A stretch of DNA of 64,000 nt, taken from assembly GCA_940671915.1 (NCBI GenBank), contig CALNVZ010003426.1, positions 29,593,262-29,657,261 on the forward strand. Reading direction: 5' to 3'. Made by a program: the position numbers and the translations under genes. This document shows, piece after piece, positions 34,835 through 47,700 of the stretch (the stretch's first letter is position 1; each line of letters begins with the position of its first letter). Under the pieces are notes generated by a model, which saw only the letters and a list, made by a program, of their open reading frames with translations, was not told the origin of the DNA and did no database searches. The stretch comes from Paracentrotus lividus. Taxonomy: Eukaryota; Echinodermata; Echinoidea; Camarodonta; Echinidae.

Positions 34835-37800
34835 CATAATTCTCGGTTTAAAAGAATGTTCGCATCAAATTTATTAGGTTAATTATATTTATTAGGTCAA
34901 TCATATTGATTACGTTATGATTTAACTAATCAAGGCAGAAACCCAAATCAGACTTGACTTTGGATTTTGTTCCTCCTTGAATATTACAAAAGTTAAATAT
35001 TACAAACACCATAATGACTATAGGCTGTTCCTTATAAGAATTGTTCAGGAAAGGTTACATGTTTCAGTAATGCAATGTTTGACGTATTACCATAATTACA
35101 AAATAGTATAGGTGCCATGGGGACGTTTTCAAAGCACAAGGGCTACAAAACCGTAATTAACCATGATGGATTTCCTAAGCGAAATACATCTTCATTTCCT
35201 ATAGTATCTCAGTCAAAGTCGTAAGTGAAGAAGAGGGGGATATGAATGAATTTCATCTCAACTCTATTTATATTGTTCTGGATATTTCCCCAGTCCGTTG
35301 ATTAGAATTATCGTATACAGGCTAGGAAATATTTTTTGCTCTATCGGTCCTCTTGGGGTATGAAAGGACGAGCAAAGAAACATATTTAGAGAATATATTT
35401 ACACAATGGATGTAAATATGATAACAGCTCAAAAACATGTAGCATTACAATTATGGCTAAAACGTATGATAGGACAAAATCCGCCACGAGGACAATGCTT
35501 TTTGCCGCACAAAATTGTATAGGCTAAATAACAATGAATTATTTTTTTGGGCACTTAAGATGGGGGATAGATTATTAAAAAAATACTTTAAAAATCACGA
35601 AAATTTAAAACAATTTTATTCAGGAAACGACATTTTCTGTTGGACCACCCTGTATCTGGAATAATATGTTCTATACTGGCACGTGACTTAGATTTTGGAG
35701 GAAGGACTTTTCTTCTTTCATTCAAGATTAGATTCAAGATTCATGTTATTTGTTATTGAGGGTACCCTTCATTATAATCAAGGAATACGTTCCATCGAGC
35801 GCTGTCCAGACTTTAATTAAGGTCGCGAGAGTGAGGAGCAAATGTGAACTTAAGGTTTATGTATTGTTTGTTTGCCATGTCTATATCATAATTGTGTAAC
35901 TTCAGTGTTAACATTATGTTTTTATAGCAGCTCAAGTTAGTTCATGAGCGTGCTTTATTCTTCTTTTTTTTCTCTCCATTTCATGTTATATTGTCATGAC
36001 CATTGCTTGAGAGTCAACGCAGATTATCGACTGTATCTTATTTTATATGATTTTGGGATAATGTTTGAAGTTATTTACAAAAGTGTCATCATCTCATAGC
36101 CTACCTCTTATTGTATATACCCCCTCTTTACAACTGATTTAAATGAAAATTTCTTTAACCCTAAATCCACTTTTTTTTTCTTCACCTACATGTATTTTCC
36201 TTTTTTGTGGTTCTACGGGATACAGTCACATTTTGGAGGGAAGACCTCTCCTTTTCCTTCTTCTTGAATGAGGAAAATAGGAGAACGAACTAAACTCATA
36301 TATAGACATGATCAAAATGGAGAAAACAGTGGATACACTACAATTCCGGCAGAGTTATACCGAAGACTTAGGCGTCTTCTCCAATCAAAAGGCGTCAGTC
36401 CCCCCCCCCCCCCCAACTTTGGGAAATATTCGGCTTTCCGCTTTTAACATTTCTAAACGTGTTTAAGCCGTGTAAAGATTTCAGGATTCTATTCAAAAGC
36501 TGATGAATCGACTTTTGGAACAAAATACGCGGGAAACTGACACCTTTAGCGCCTTAGAAGATAAGAAAGACACTTGGAGTAGTAATAACATGTCATGTTG
36601 TGCAGAGTCCACTAGTATTGAACAGTTATTGGAAATGCAATGGTTACCTTGGGAAAATAAATCTTTTATATACTTGTGGTAAACCACAATTGTTGTTTAA
36701 CCAACGCATATTCATATTCGTCTCTTTTTATAGGTCTTAGCGATATTAGTCGTATCCGTCCCCTCATATGTCCGGTCGGGGCATGCAGACGATGGCCTTA
36801 CTAAGATGTTGTTTAAAATCTTGTCATAATTAGACTCAGACACCCATCGTCTTGGAAAGATTGTCATTCTCGAATAGCAAGATATAATTACAGAATGATC
36901 TAAGAATAACTTCTATTGTCACATTACAATGAACAATGTTTATACGTGACATATCCTTTTCTGGTTGTTTAACTCAGTGAAAAAAGGAGTGGATAATAAA
37001 AATGCCATTGTCATCATGGTTATATGCTTTGAGGAGTGAGTCGGAAATTTAATTAATAAAAACAAAAAAATTTACTGTTTGAAAAGCGGTCTGTAGTATG
37101 ACTTCTTTTTTTTTCCTTTCTTTTTTGCTCTGATGCACAATACTATTTCATATGTAGAGAACACAACATTTCCGCGTCTGAACTTCTGGCTAAAAGACGT
37201 GGCGTCATCTGTTCTTTTCAGAAGCATCATGACTTCTGTGGAGCAGGAAGTTTGTAGCCCTATTCACCAAGCATTCACCCTAAACAAATCCAAACGTAAG
37301 ATTATTTGCAGTCTTAGCTGTGCCAGTCTGATAGTGTCTAAGTCAAAAATGGGACAAGTTCTGGTGCCATTTTGCCGCAGTTATAATATTATTAAGCTGA
37401 TAACTAATTGTCGCCTAAAAGTACATTTTCCTATTAAATTGTAGCCTATTTATAAATCGTCTTGCAGATACTACGCCAAAATAAGCAACGCACTACTTTA
37501 ATAGTAAATAAGAAATAAAGTTGCATATTCACCCGAATTACAATTTCAACAAATGGCAATGTTCAATGTGGAATATCATTTTTGCCCCACTCTGTTGTAA
37601 ATGCTCAATACCCATACATTACATTATCTCATTCAAGCCATTATCGATTTCATTAAAAGAAGTATTTATCCCTTTTTGAGATCATGATACAGTTCCTTGG
37701 TAGTCTGGTGTTCAGTGCGTTTCGATCAATAATTCCTAACAGGTATATGATGTAGCCACGAACTTACAGGTTCATGTAAATACAGTGTATAGATTTTTCC

Positions 37801-38200
37801 TTTATAAGCACTCTGCAAGATTAAATTAATATCGATTAAACACAAAATGAACTAAGGAGGGCATCCTACATTACCACTATCATACTGTCGAATATTGTGT
37901 TAAGTGTAGCACGAGATTTAGATACATGTGGGTTGCGTTCACAAGTATTGACTCTCTAACCTAACAAGTTGCTAATCATAATGATATCTATTATAGCAGT
38001 GTATAAGATTTTAATATCTTAAACAAAACTATCCATGTTTCATCTCCAAGTTCGGAAGTTGCTTGAAAATATATATTTTCTGCCACTAGCGTACTCTTGC
38101 TGTCCGGTACGCCCACGTTTGTAAAATATTCTTCTATGTTTTCCTCTTGGGTGTTACTAAATATGCCTTTTTTGTTTTTCTTTTGACACTTTGTATCATC
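34835..38200. other. AT-rich sequence without a recognised gene
   Basis: No supported exon. The plus-strand frame at 37133-37444 has no recognisable motif. Poly-C run near 36400. Confidence 0.45.
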
Positions 38201-38278
38201 TACCATTAAACAGGCAATAATAGGTGGTGCACCTACTGTGGTGAGTCCCGGCGAGACGCAAGGGGCTTGGCCCCTCAA
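37991..38278 (-). CDS. Unassigned open frame, 95 codons
   Basis: The second half (QEENIEEYFTNVGVPDSKST... to the stop) has a balanced, protein-like composition. The first codons overlap a G/C-rich repeat end near 38210-38280, so the ATG is probably not real. It could be a decayed exon or retroelement fragment. I recognise no family. Confidence 0.18.
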   Translation of the reverse strand: MRGQAPCVSPGLTTVGAPPIIACLMVDDTKCQKKNKKGIFSNTQEENIEEYFTNVGVPDSKSTLVAENIYFQATSELGDETWIVLFKILKSYTLL

Positions 38279-38329
38279 TTTTTAATAACCACACGTTGAA
38301 TATACATGTTAATAAAATTAAAACTAAGA

Positions 38330-38469
38330 AAATTGCCTTCTTTGCACCCCCTCCCTATTTTCAAATTTTCCATATGCGCCCCCTTTATTTTCAAACTTTC
38401 CGTATGCCCCCTTTATTTTCAGTTGTTTGTATGTGCCCCCTCTATTTCCAAATCCCGGATCCGCCACTG
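38330..38469. repeat. ~28-bp array of CCCCCTTTATTTTCAAA units ending GGATCCGCCACTG
   Basis: GCGCCCCCTTTATTTTCAAA-type units start near 38345, 38374, 38402 and 38429. The right border CAAATCCCGGATCCGCCACT matches the terminal motif class of the elements ending at 17949 and 28866. Confidence 0.65.
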
Positions 38470-38599
38470 ACCTATATACACTGTTCCCAAATCACTGATA
38501 CAGAGAGAAGAGATGAGTTGTTTCACATCAGCCAAAGATATCACTATAGGCGTGCATCATACGATCTTTGTCACTGACTCACATTTCTTGATACATGTA

Positions 38600-39135
38600 C
38601 ACTGTTAAAAAAAACAGAAGATTTTACAGAGAGAAAAATACAGAACCGTTCTGTATTATGAATGATAATATAGTTCTGTGTCTTTTATTACGGGGATTTT
38701 CTGGAATTTAACAAAACAGGTCTGTTTTTAAAAAGGAAAAACGGCTTTTTATACAGGAAATTTGTAAATTTACATACCCATATACCATCTTTCTGTAATT
38801 GTACTGTTATTTACTGAAATTGTGTTACCAATGTGCAGTAAGATTACTGGTGTTCTCGAGACTCTGCTGCAGGAACTTTTTCTGTTTTTTTAGGAGAAAA
38901 AAAATACAGAATTATTCTGTATATGTATAACAGATCATTCTGTATATTTTATAACGGGAAATTTCTGCAAATTAACAGAACAAGTCTGTTTGAAAAAAGA
39001 AAATTGGTAAATTTTCACTCCTCGTATACCAATTTTCTGTAATTTCACTGCAAATTTGTACAGTAAGATTACTGATGTTCTCGAGACTCTGCTGCAGAAC
39101 TTTCTTGTTTTTTAAGGAGAAAATTTCTAACAGTG
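38600..39135. mobile_element. CACTGTTA-ended TA-flanked element with internal duplication
   Basis: TA-CACTGTTA at the left and TAACAGTG-TA at the right. The interior is two diverged copies (from about 38631 and 38909) each running from ACAG-TTCTGTATT through GTTCTCGAGACTCTGCTGCAG. No coding frame. Confidence 0.8.
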
Positions 39136-39139
39136 TAGT

Positions 39140-41260
39140 TAAAGTATATAATTTCGACCCCCCCCCCCCCATCCCCATAAAAATCTGAGTTACGGGCCTA
39201 GATGTTTAGTTGCTTTGACCTCATTTCCTTGAAAGTTAAGCCGACCAGCCCCCGTCGCGAGCGCGGTCTATAGGTACTTTTAGGTACTACAGGCATTTAA
39301 TATTATCTCATATGTTTGACCCAGCAATCTGTGAGAAATATTGCTCTACCTTGCAGTCAGTCAGTACTGCGATCCAATTCTTCCTAAACCACAATTTCGT
39401 CAATGATATTATTTGGAACATATCGATGACAGGCATGTATTGATTACACTTTCAACTATAATCACCATCGTCTGCAGTGAGAGTCAAAATGTATTAACAG
39501 GGAAATACATCATTAGCGCTCTTATTACAGCTTTGAGCAGCCAAACCTAAAATATCAGGTTACAGAATGGCGGTTTTATTTTACATTATTTGAAATCACA
39601 ATAACTTCATTTAATATTTACATAATTTCAAAGAAGAAAGACTGTCATGACTGTAGCAACATATCAAAAATATTTTTGTCATCCTTTGAAGAATATATAG
39701 TACCAACATTGGTAATATATACCGACCAGGACATCAGAGTTAATACATGTAATAGTTCATAAGTACTAAAAAGCACTTACCGTATTATTGATGGCAATCA
39801 GTCATGCAGCTGTAACGTGTAGTATATATCGGTCACTATGCAATGTCAAGAAATTGCTTTCTAAAATCCGTTTCCAACCATCCGGGCCCAGTTAACCAGA
39901 AGAAAGTGATGCATTATCTTGATGCTCTTGACATCTGTACAGATTTGCACCCAGGCCAGGGAGGGTGCAGGCAAGACGTGCCCCTCGACAGTAGAGGGCG
40001 TTTGACAAATCTTAACTTCTTCCACATTGATAGCAATAATATTTGCTCTGAAAGAAAGAAAAAGAAAGTTAAAGAGTTAGAATATATACCTACAAATTCA
40101 AGAATAAATTTGCTATTACAATAATTCGATAGTTCAATGAGCTACACGGTGTTAATGTGTGTTTGGGGCTATGCTACTTATTTTGCGCTCTATTATCTGA
40201 TTATAAAGTTAGCGGCCTAACATAATTTAAAAGTGAATCGTAGTAGTATAATTTTAAAAAGAGTTGAGGGAGCCATATAATTATGTCTCGCTTAATTTCC
40301 GCTAATAATTAAGGCATTATAATGCTCCGTCAGTCTAAATAGGAAAAATATATGCTCTGTCAGAATGGTCAAACATACTAGTATAAAATTAATGGAAACA
40401 TATCTGCGTAGACAAGATAACAATGATTTTGAGTACTATTCTTGTTTAATGCTTTCCATTTTATCTATTGATTAACTAAACGCATTAAGAAATTAGAAGT
40501 ATATTAAACCAAAAATCCACCGAGCGATGGCAAATAAGATGGTAAAATTACGCTAATGAGCATTACAGAATAATCCAAAATTACCATGATTTTATCAACC
40601 TTCAGCTGCAACTTGGATCAGGCTAAAGAAAAAATAACACGCCATTTACGACTAGATATTGGTCTGAATTCACACCTAGCGCTATAGCCAAAATGAGAAG
40701 TCATCCAACATGTCCCACAGGATACTTCAACTCATGTAAAGAAATAAAGAATGTAGAAAATTAAATAGCAAAATGCCCAAATGTTATTATAGAAAGAGCC
40801 AAGCTATTATCGGAAACAGAATGTGGAAACCCAGAAGAAATACTATGGCACTATTGAAATCTTCAAATACTATAATTCATTATGCTATTTATAGTTTCGT
40901 TCAGAGAACGAAACTTTTTTTTTGCCTCCTTATATTTTCTCACAGTATTGTATTAGAAAGATGCACATCATGATAATGGGTGAGTTCTGCGCAGTCGTGA
41001 CAAACTAATTTCATCGGAAAAGTTAAGTTAGGTCTTGATTTAAAAAACTTAAAATCCAAAATATCTTTCCTTATTTTCGATTTTCAATATAATCATTAGG
41101 TATTTCAAATGATAGGCCTATAGCCTTCCTGTTTGCTCCTGAGTAGGAATTTGTTTGGAAAATTAAAATAAAAAGGGGAGAGAAGAAAAAGAGGAGAGAT
41201 GCTCTTTTTCACGATACAAAGAAGGAAACTTAACGTCTCGGTGATAATTGACTGATCACC
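39140..41260. other. AT-rich sequence upstream of the CH-Ank gene
   Basis: No supported exon or transposon. A consensus minus-strand donor (GTAAGTGC, 39780) stands alone with no coding support. Confidence 0.45.
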
Positions 41261-41264
41261 ATTA

Positions 41265-41267
<3 letters not shown>

Positions 41268-41295
<28 letters not shown>
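41268..41295 (+). repeat. Poly-C tract (28 nt)
   Basis: Uninterrupted run of 28 C immediately upstream of the putative promoter. Such tracts can form unusual structures and are error-prone in sequencing. Confidence 0.95.
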
Positions 41296-41339
41296 ACCTC
41301 CGATGTACCTGCTGCGCTAGCTATAATCAATAACTATGG

Positions 41340-41351
41340 TGCGCATGCGCA
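41340..41351. promoter_or_regulatory. NRF-1-like palindrome in putative promoter
   Basis: TGCGCATGCGCA is a perfect match to the NRF-1 consensus palindrome. It lies about 305 bases upstream of the start codon and just after a 28-base C tract. NRF-1 sites are common in TATA-less promoters. The promoter assignment is inference from position. Confidence 0.4.
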
Positions 41352-41655
41352 GTTCAATTTGTTGATATTTCCCATGGTACCGAGAGACTCTGAATTGGGA
41401 GCAATTTAATTTTCGTTTGATTGAATTTGATTCTAGTCATAAATCACAGAACAGACGTATAGATATTTGAAAAAATATTGTACATATGTTTTTACTATCA
41501 ACAAATTCCGAAATTATGACGAGGATATGATACAATTGTCAAATTTGTGCCTCGCAGGAAAACCTGTTATTCCAGCGGTCGCTGTCAGATCTGTGGGCCG
41601 CTAGGCCTGGCGAAACTTTGATTCATCACCCGCTGGACGTCCGTGACCTGTCAAC

Positions 41656-41785
41656 ATGTCACTGCGTACACGAATGAACGGTTTCACAGCTTGGGTGAAT
41701 CTCAGGCTCAATAAATATGACATGCTTCTTAAAAATGTCCTCATGGATCTCCTCGGTGGAACCAATATGAAGATGCTGTTGCAAA
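41656..41785 (+). CDS. Exon 1 (start codon), CH-Ank gene
   Basis: Encodes residues 1-43 from MSLRTRMNGFTAWVNLRLNK, the typical first helix of a CH-type domain. The in-frame TGA 12 bases upstream fixes this ATG as the first possible start. The donor is AAA|GTAAG and the exon ends in phase 1. Confidence 0.82.
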
Positions 41786-44700
41786 GTAAGTTAATAAGCT
41801 ATTTCTCAATCTAACAAGTAACTTTAGATTCTAACACTAACACTACAGTTTACTTTCTAACGTTAGACCGGTTAGATCTAACGTTGGGCCTAACGTTAGA
41901 TCTAAAGTTAGATCTAGATCTAGATCTAGAGTCTAGTAAAAAAAAGACCTAAGCCTAACAAAGTTAGATCCAGATTTAACTTTTAGATCTAAACTTAAAT
42001 TTAGTTGCTCGTCCTCACGCGCGTCTAACGTTGTATTCTATTTTGGCCGCCGCATGATTCTTTTTGCTATTTAGGTCTAACTTAGAATCTACTATGTTTA
42101 AAAATTAGCTATGAAAATACCCAAAATTGTTATTTATCATCCCCGCCTGCACCGCTTTTAGATTGCCGCATCAATTTTCTTGATATTTACTATTTCTATG
42201 GCCGCTGAAAACACTTTCAACGTCACTGACACTGGCCCGATCGGGTAAGCGAGTATTTGAGCGCAAAAAGCCGGAAGGTGTTCGTGTGACCCGAGTGTGT
42301 TGCAAGCACCTTCTCTAGCCAGCCACGTAGAAATGTTTACGCCATAATTTATGCACGACGCTCGAATGATCACGTTAGCATATGAAATACACTACCATTG
42401 TGCCTTCCAATGAACAACAGTCACGATAAAATTTAGATTCGTCATTTATTTTTTTGGCAAGTCCTCATTTCTTTATACGTTTTCAACTGTTGGGCGAAGT
42501 CCGACAGTGGATTCGTTGAAGTTCCTATTTATATTTCTCTTCTTTATTCTTAAAAGTATTCAAAGAGTGGGTCTCCCCTTAACCTTTTGTGAAGTCGAGT
42601 CTTGCAGTTTTTCTTGTGAAATGGGTCCATTTTGGTTATGATTGACAGCGCGCAAGACAAAAGCGGTCTTTATTGGGAACAGCTGATTCGCGTTGTTCAG
42701 TTATGGTCAACATACTTCAGTCATCGCAACCAGGAGGCGGAGCTCCACGCGATAGCTAATCAGAGCGCCCAACAATCGAAATGCATTGTTCTCTAGCTCT
42801 GTAAAAACGAACTTGTACATATTTCGATGTGCCAGCTCCAGCGGGGTAGCTGTTATCTATAAAATGGGTTGCAGCACTGGGGATTTCCCCACAGGTTTCC
42901 CCATAACATCTCACCTCAAAAACACAATAAAATTAAAAAACATGTTCATAAACACGAATCAGACATTGATCTAAATGTTATCAGGGATATATTTCTGGAG
43001 AAAACAGTACCTTACAGTTGAAATTAAATCCTTAAAACTTGTGAAATAAGCCAGTTTGTTTTTCAAAACATCGGCCCGTTCGTATAGTTTCCGATGCATG
43101 GTGCTATTCTAATTACAGACTCGTTGTAATGTTTATAGATCTTTGAGAAAATAATTAAAATTCAAAAGTATTTTCTGTCCTACCTTTCGTGTAATGTTTA
43201 TTTCAACACTTTTTTTTTTTTCTGTCATTCATGAAGAAATAAGAAGAATTGACATGACAATAATTAATTTTTGTTTTAAATTAGATTTCTAATTATTATT
43301 ACTTTCTGTTTAAATCTAAAGGGAAACTGTTTTTTTCCTACAGTTGCGATGGCAGTTGACCAGTCCACCCTTTGGTATACGGTTCAATATATAGATCTAG
43401 TGGGTTATACGGCAATAAGGACCAATAACCAACATCACTTTGGAATACTATAGGGAAATAATAGGGTTACAAACAAGGTAAATGTGATTCAGCTCTTTGG
43501 GTAAAGCTTGGGTTTACATACACAATTATCAATCAATCAACATTATATCATAACATACATCATATATATACCGGTACTTCATGCACTCATTAATACTTAC
43601 ATGTACATACTACAGAACTTCAAGTGTCCCAAACAGTGTCTAGTGGCAATATCTCTTCTGGCACTGCAAAACCTCCCCTTCTTATTGGGTTCTGGGTGCA
43701 CTGATGCAGTCAGCCAGCTCCTCAGGCATGCCAGAGATATGTAGCCCGATTGCCTAACTATTGACTACCAGGTACCTAACATACCTGGTAACCTTGCCTC
43801 CTGGCAGAAGCTACATTCTATTAGTTACCATTGTGACTGTCATGCATTGTTATTCATGCCCATTGATTGGTGTGATCAAGGGTAGAGCAATACATAACAT
43901 CTGTTTTTACTACAGTAGTGCTGATTATACATGTAAATTATGTTTTAAATGTATTGAAAAGGTACATCGCCAATTTGAGAATATGAATAGTACCATATGC
44001 TGTACCTGGTACTCATTAATATTAAGCATGCATTACCTAATTCGAGCCTGACATGGCCTAACAATCATTGATTAAAAAATATCAAAAACTAGCAAATAGT
44101 AAGGACCTCCCTCATCACTGCTCTTGAAAAACCCAGACAAGAAACTACTTCCTTTTTTTACTTGGCCTTAGATCTAGACCTCTAGTCTACAGTTAGATAG
44201 AAGTTAAACCTTTATGTTAGCGACTGTTTGACCAAAAAATTTAAAGGCCTGGCTCAATTATTTCTAAAAGTAAATGGTTGTCATAGATTATTTGTATATT
44301 AACTTTCTTAATTACTTTGGGAAGTATAAGGGTAGGAAATTGGAATAGGCCCATATTCTGAACCGAAGACTGAAGTTGTAATAAGTCGCAAGTTCGTGCA
44401 AAGCTATTGTGCAATCCTTTTTTCTGATGTTGACTGATCAGTCAAAGGATTACCCAATACCTTTACACGAACTTGTGATTCATTCAACTTCAGTCTTCGG
44501 TTCAGAATATGGCTCTTAATGTTGAGTCTCTGTTCTATTTTTACTGTCAGTGTTGATCTATTTCCCACTCTTAGTTGGCGCTAATGCAGATTAGTATTCC
44601 CTACACACTACCCTAGCCTATCTTAACGCTAGTCTGCAGGGGTCGCCGTAAACTCTATCCCTTCACGTTGCCATTACCCTATCCCTTTTTGCACGGGATA

Positions 44701-47700
44701 CCAAATTCGATTACATGAAGCACCTACTTTTATAGTCTACTTTAATAATTAATTTATAAATCTGGCATCTTGTGCAAGACATCTATGGGCATGCACAAGA
44801 CACATGCATGTTAAAGCAGAGTTCTTATGCTACAGTCACACAGGCACTTACATTGAGTTACGTCAGGTTGCGTCCAAAAATTATTTTCTTTTCTGCGAAT
44901 CCCCAAGGATGCCTACCCATCATAGTCAGCAGTGGAAATATTGATAATTTAGTTCATCCAGTAAAAAACAAAGAAATATATCTATAGGAAATGATAGAAT
45001 AGAAGATGAAATAAGAGTAGAACAACACAAACGTATCTGTACGTACATGTAAGTGTCTGTGTGACTGAAGCATTAGCTTCTTAAACAACTGAGCTGCACC
45101 ATTGATCCCTGAATGCTTGAGCACTCTGAAGGGTTAGTAAATAAAAGGTAAATAAATAAATAAATAAATAAATAAACATAAAACTTGTGTTCTATTTGTG
45201 TTGAAGTGGTAAATGCTAATGGGACCCTTTGGCCCATATTCTGCTAAGAAGACTAAGTTTGTATGCGTCGCAATCTTGTACAACTCTATTGTGTGATCCG
45301 CATCAGACAAAAGGATCGCAGTTGCATCGCAACAATAGAATTTACGAACTTGCGACGCATCAGTCTTCATAGCAGAATATGGGCCAACATGTTTGGTATT
45401 CTCTACTTTTACTTTCAGGTATGACAGGGATTGATAACAAAAAGCTTCAGAGTTTTGATGGGCTCACTCATCAACAGAAGGCTACCAGAATGGAATGGAT
45501 CGTCAAAGAACTGAAAGAAAAGTAAGTATTGAGCGTAGAAATAGATGGAGCTGAAGACTACATGTATTTCATTTTCAACCCTAAATTCTACAAACAAGTG
45601 CCTGTATACATGTGCAGTACATTTGGCTGCACTCTTTTTTTTTTAACCTTGGCCTTCAAATTTCCTTAAAATTCATATTATATGTGCTACCTTAAAATAA
45701 TACATGTAGTAAAACCCAGATCAGAGCCAACTACAGAGGTATCTCAAACTACAAACTTGCGTCTGTATGGCTTTGTACGAACTTCATGCACCTTCTATCG
45801 TCATTAAGAAAAATTTCCCAACTACCATGAATGGTTCATTCTTAACCTTTTTTGTCTGTTTCTTTCTCTTTGCAGTGAAGTTATACCTGCAGATATATTT
45901 GTGGACTTCAGACTATTTGCCATGAGGCATGCTGAGCATGTAAGTATAAATCCCGAGAATACAACTTCCAAACCTTGACAATTGTAGTAATCTTTCCTTT
46001 TCAGGACAAATCTGAAAATTTATTCATGTCATTTTTTTCTTCAATTGTTGAATTTTTCTGTAATGTTTTATGTTGTAGAATTGTTGTACCTGATATTCAT
46101 TGTTGGTTAAACTTAATATTATTTTGTTGTATTCATGATTAAACTGCATTACCTTGCATTAAATTTCACAGTACGAGGAAGATCCATGTGTTTACAGCAA
46201 AGAGGCAGCTAGTGTAAGATGTTGACATTGATTCTCATATTTCTAATTAAATTTCATCATCAACAATAGTAATATGACACATCTTATTTTCTTTACCTTT
46301 TATAGAGGTATACGGCTCATCACTTAAAATCTCCAAGTATTATTTCTCTGTCTCTTTTCCTGATGCTTACAATATGCCTCACCCATTGGATCACATCAGT
46401 CAATTTTGATTGTTTAGCTATCTGGATTCTTCCAATTTAGAGTTCTGTTATCACCATGGAAACTTAGGAATGAAAGCACTGTGAGAATTCCTCTATTGCA
46501 TCATTATTATGTCCTATATAGATGTTTTGCGTGATATTTCACTTTCACTAGTTTTTATTCCAGTTTGATTGAGTGAGGGGTTTTTAATTACCGGTAAATT
46601 TTTGAAGTGTTGCACTGGTGGCACTTGGCATCAACATTTGGATGATTTTAAGTGCTTCTCTCAAGGCTGCACTTAAAATCCAGTGGTTTGTTTCTCCAGA
46701 TAGGACCTTATCCAGCCCATTAGACTTCTTTTTTGTCATTTTTTTTTTTTTTTTTTTTTTTTGTGGTAAACTGGTATAATTTAACTTCTTGGTGGTTTTG
46801 TGATTGAATGAACAATTGATCAATGCTGTTAAGATTCCCTTTCAGTAATAAAGAAGCACTTCAATAAAGATTATTCAGTATTTGGCTAGACCTGAGTGAT
46901 TGATGTAGCTACTACCACATAAATGTGGTTCTTGTTCAGTTCGATAAATATTGTCACATTCTTTATATTATCTGCAATAATGATATGATAATATAATCAA
47001 CCTTAACTTTTTATTGCATTCAACAGCCCGACACATTTAGATTTAGAATTGATGATGATGGTGTCACACGTACATGTTCATGTATTGACGACGATGATGC
47101 TGAGGATGTAAGAGTTTGATTCCCTTTTAATTGACTCACTTTTCATTCATTTCATTCATTGCATACAGGTCCATGGTTTTAGTTCATCCATTATTACTTT
47201 TCAGGAAAATTCTTGTTTGTATCTTATCACCTCACAGCTTTACCATTCACTGGAAGTGTTCTTTTATTTTTTCCAGGAATTACGTTGTGTCTGTCTGGCT
47301 ATCTATGATGTATCTGTCACTGAAATAAATCAAAGCCCTACACTGAATTTTATATCTTGCATATCTTTTTGACTCCTCCTTATTCCTTATATTTGAGTTT
47401 AGTGTTTAAAATGTTGTCTCCTGTGTGACTTTAATCGCACTGTTTCACTGGTGGCAGCAACAGTACATGTTAGGAGACCTGACTGGAACCTTGAAATCAC
47501 TCACTGGAATTCTTGGAAGTATTCTTTATCCTTTCACGAAAGTATTTTGTTGTAGCCCTGTTGCTATTTCTCTTCACCTATTCCTTATAGTTTTGAACAG
47601 CAATTTCAAAGTGTTACACTGGTGTCAGCAGTGGGATATTACACCAAATAATGGGTTCTTAGTTGACTTCACACCACCTAAACTTCAAACACACCGAATG

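Noticed and set aside
39760-39800. Minus-strand exon ending at a GTAAGTGC donor
   Set aside because: The candidate frame stops after six codons and has no conserved composition.
43761-44051. 96-codon frame in intron 1
   Set aside because: No acceptor or donor joins it in phase to exons 1 and 2, and it shows no motif.
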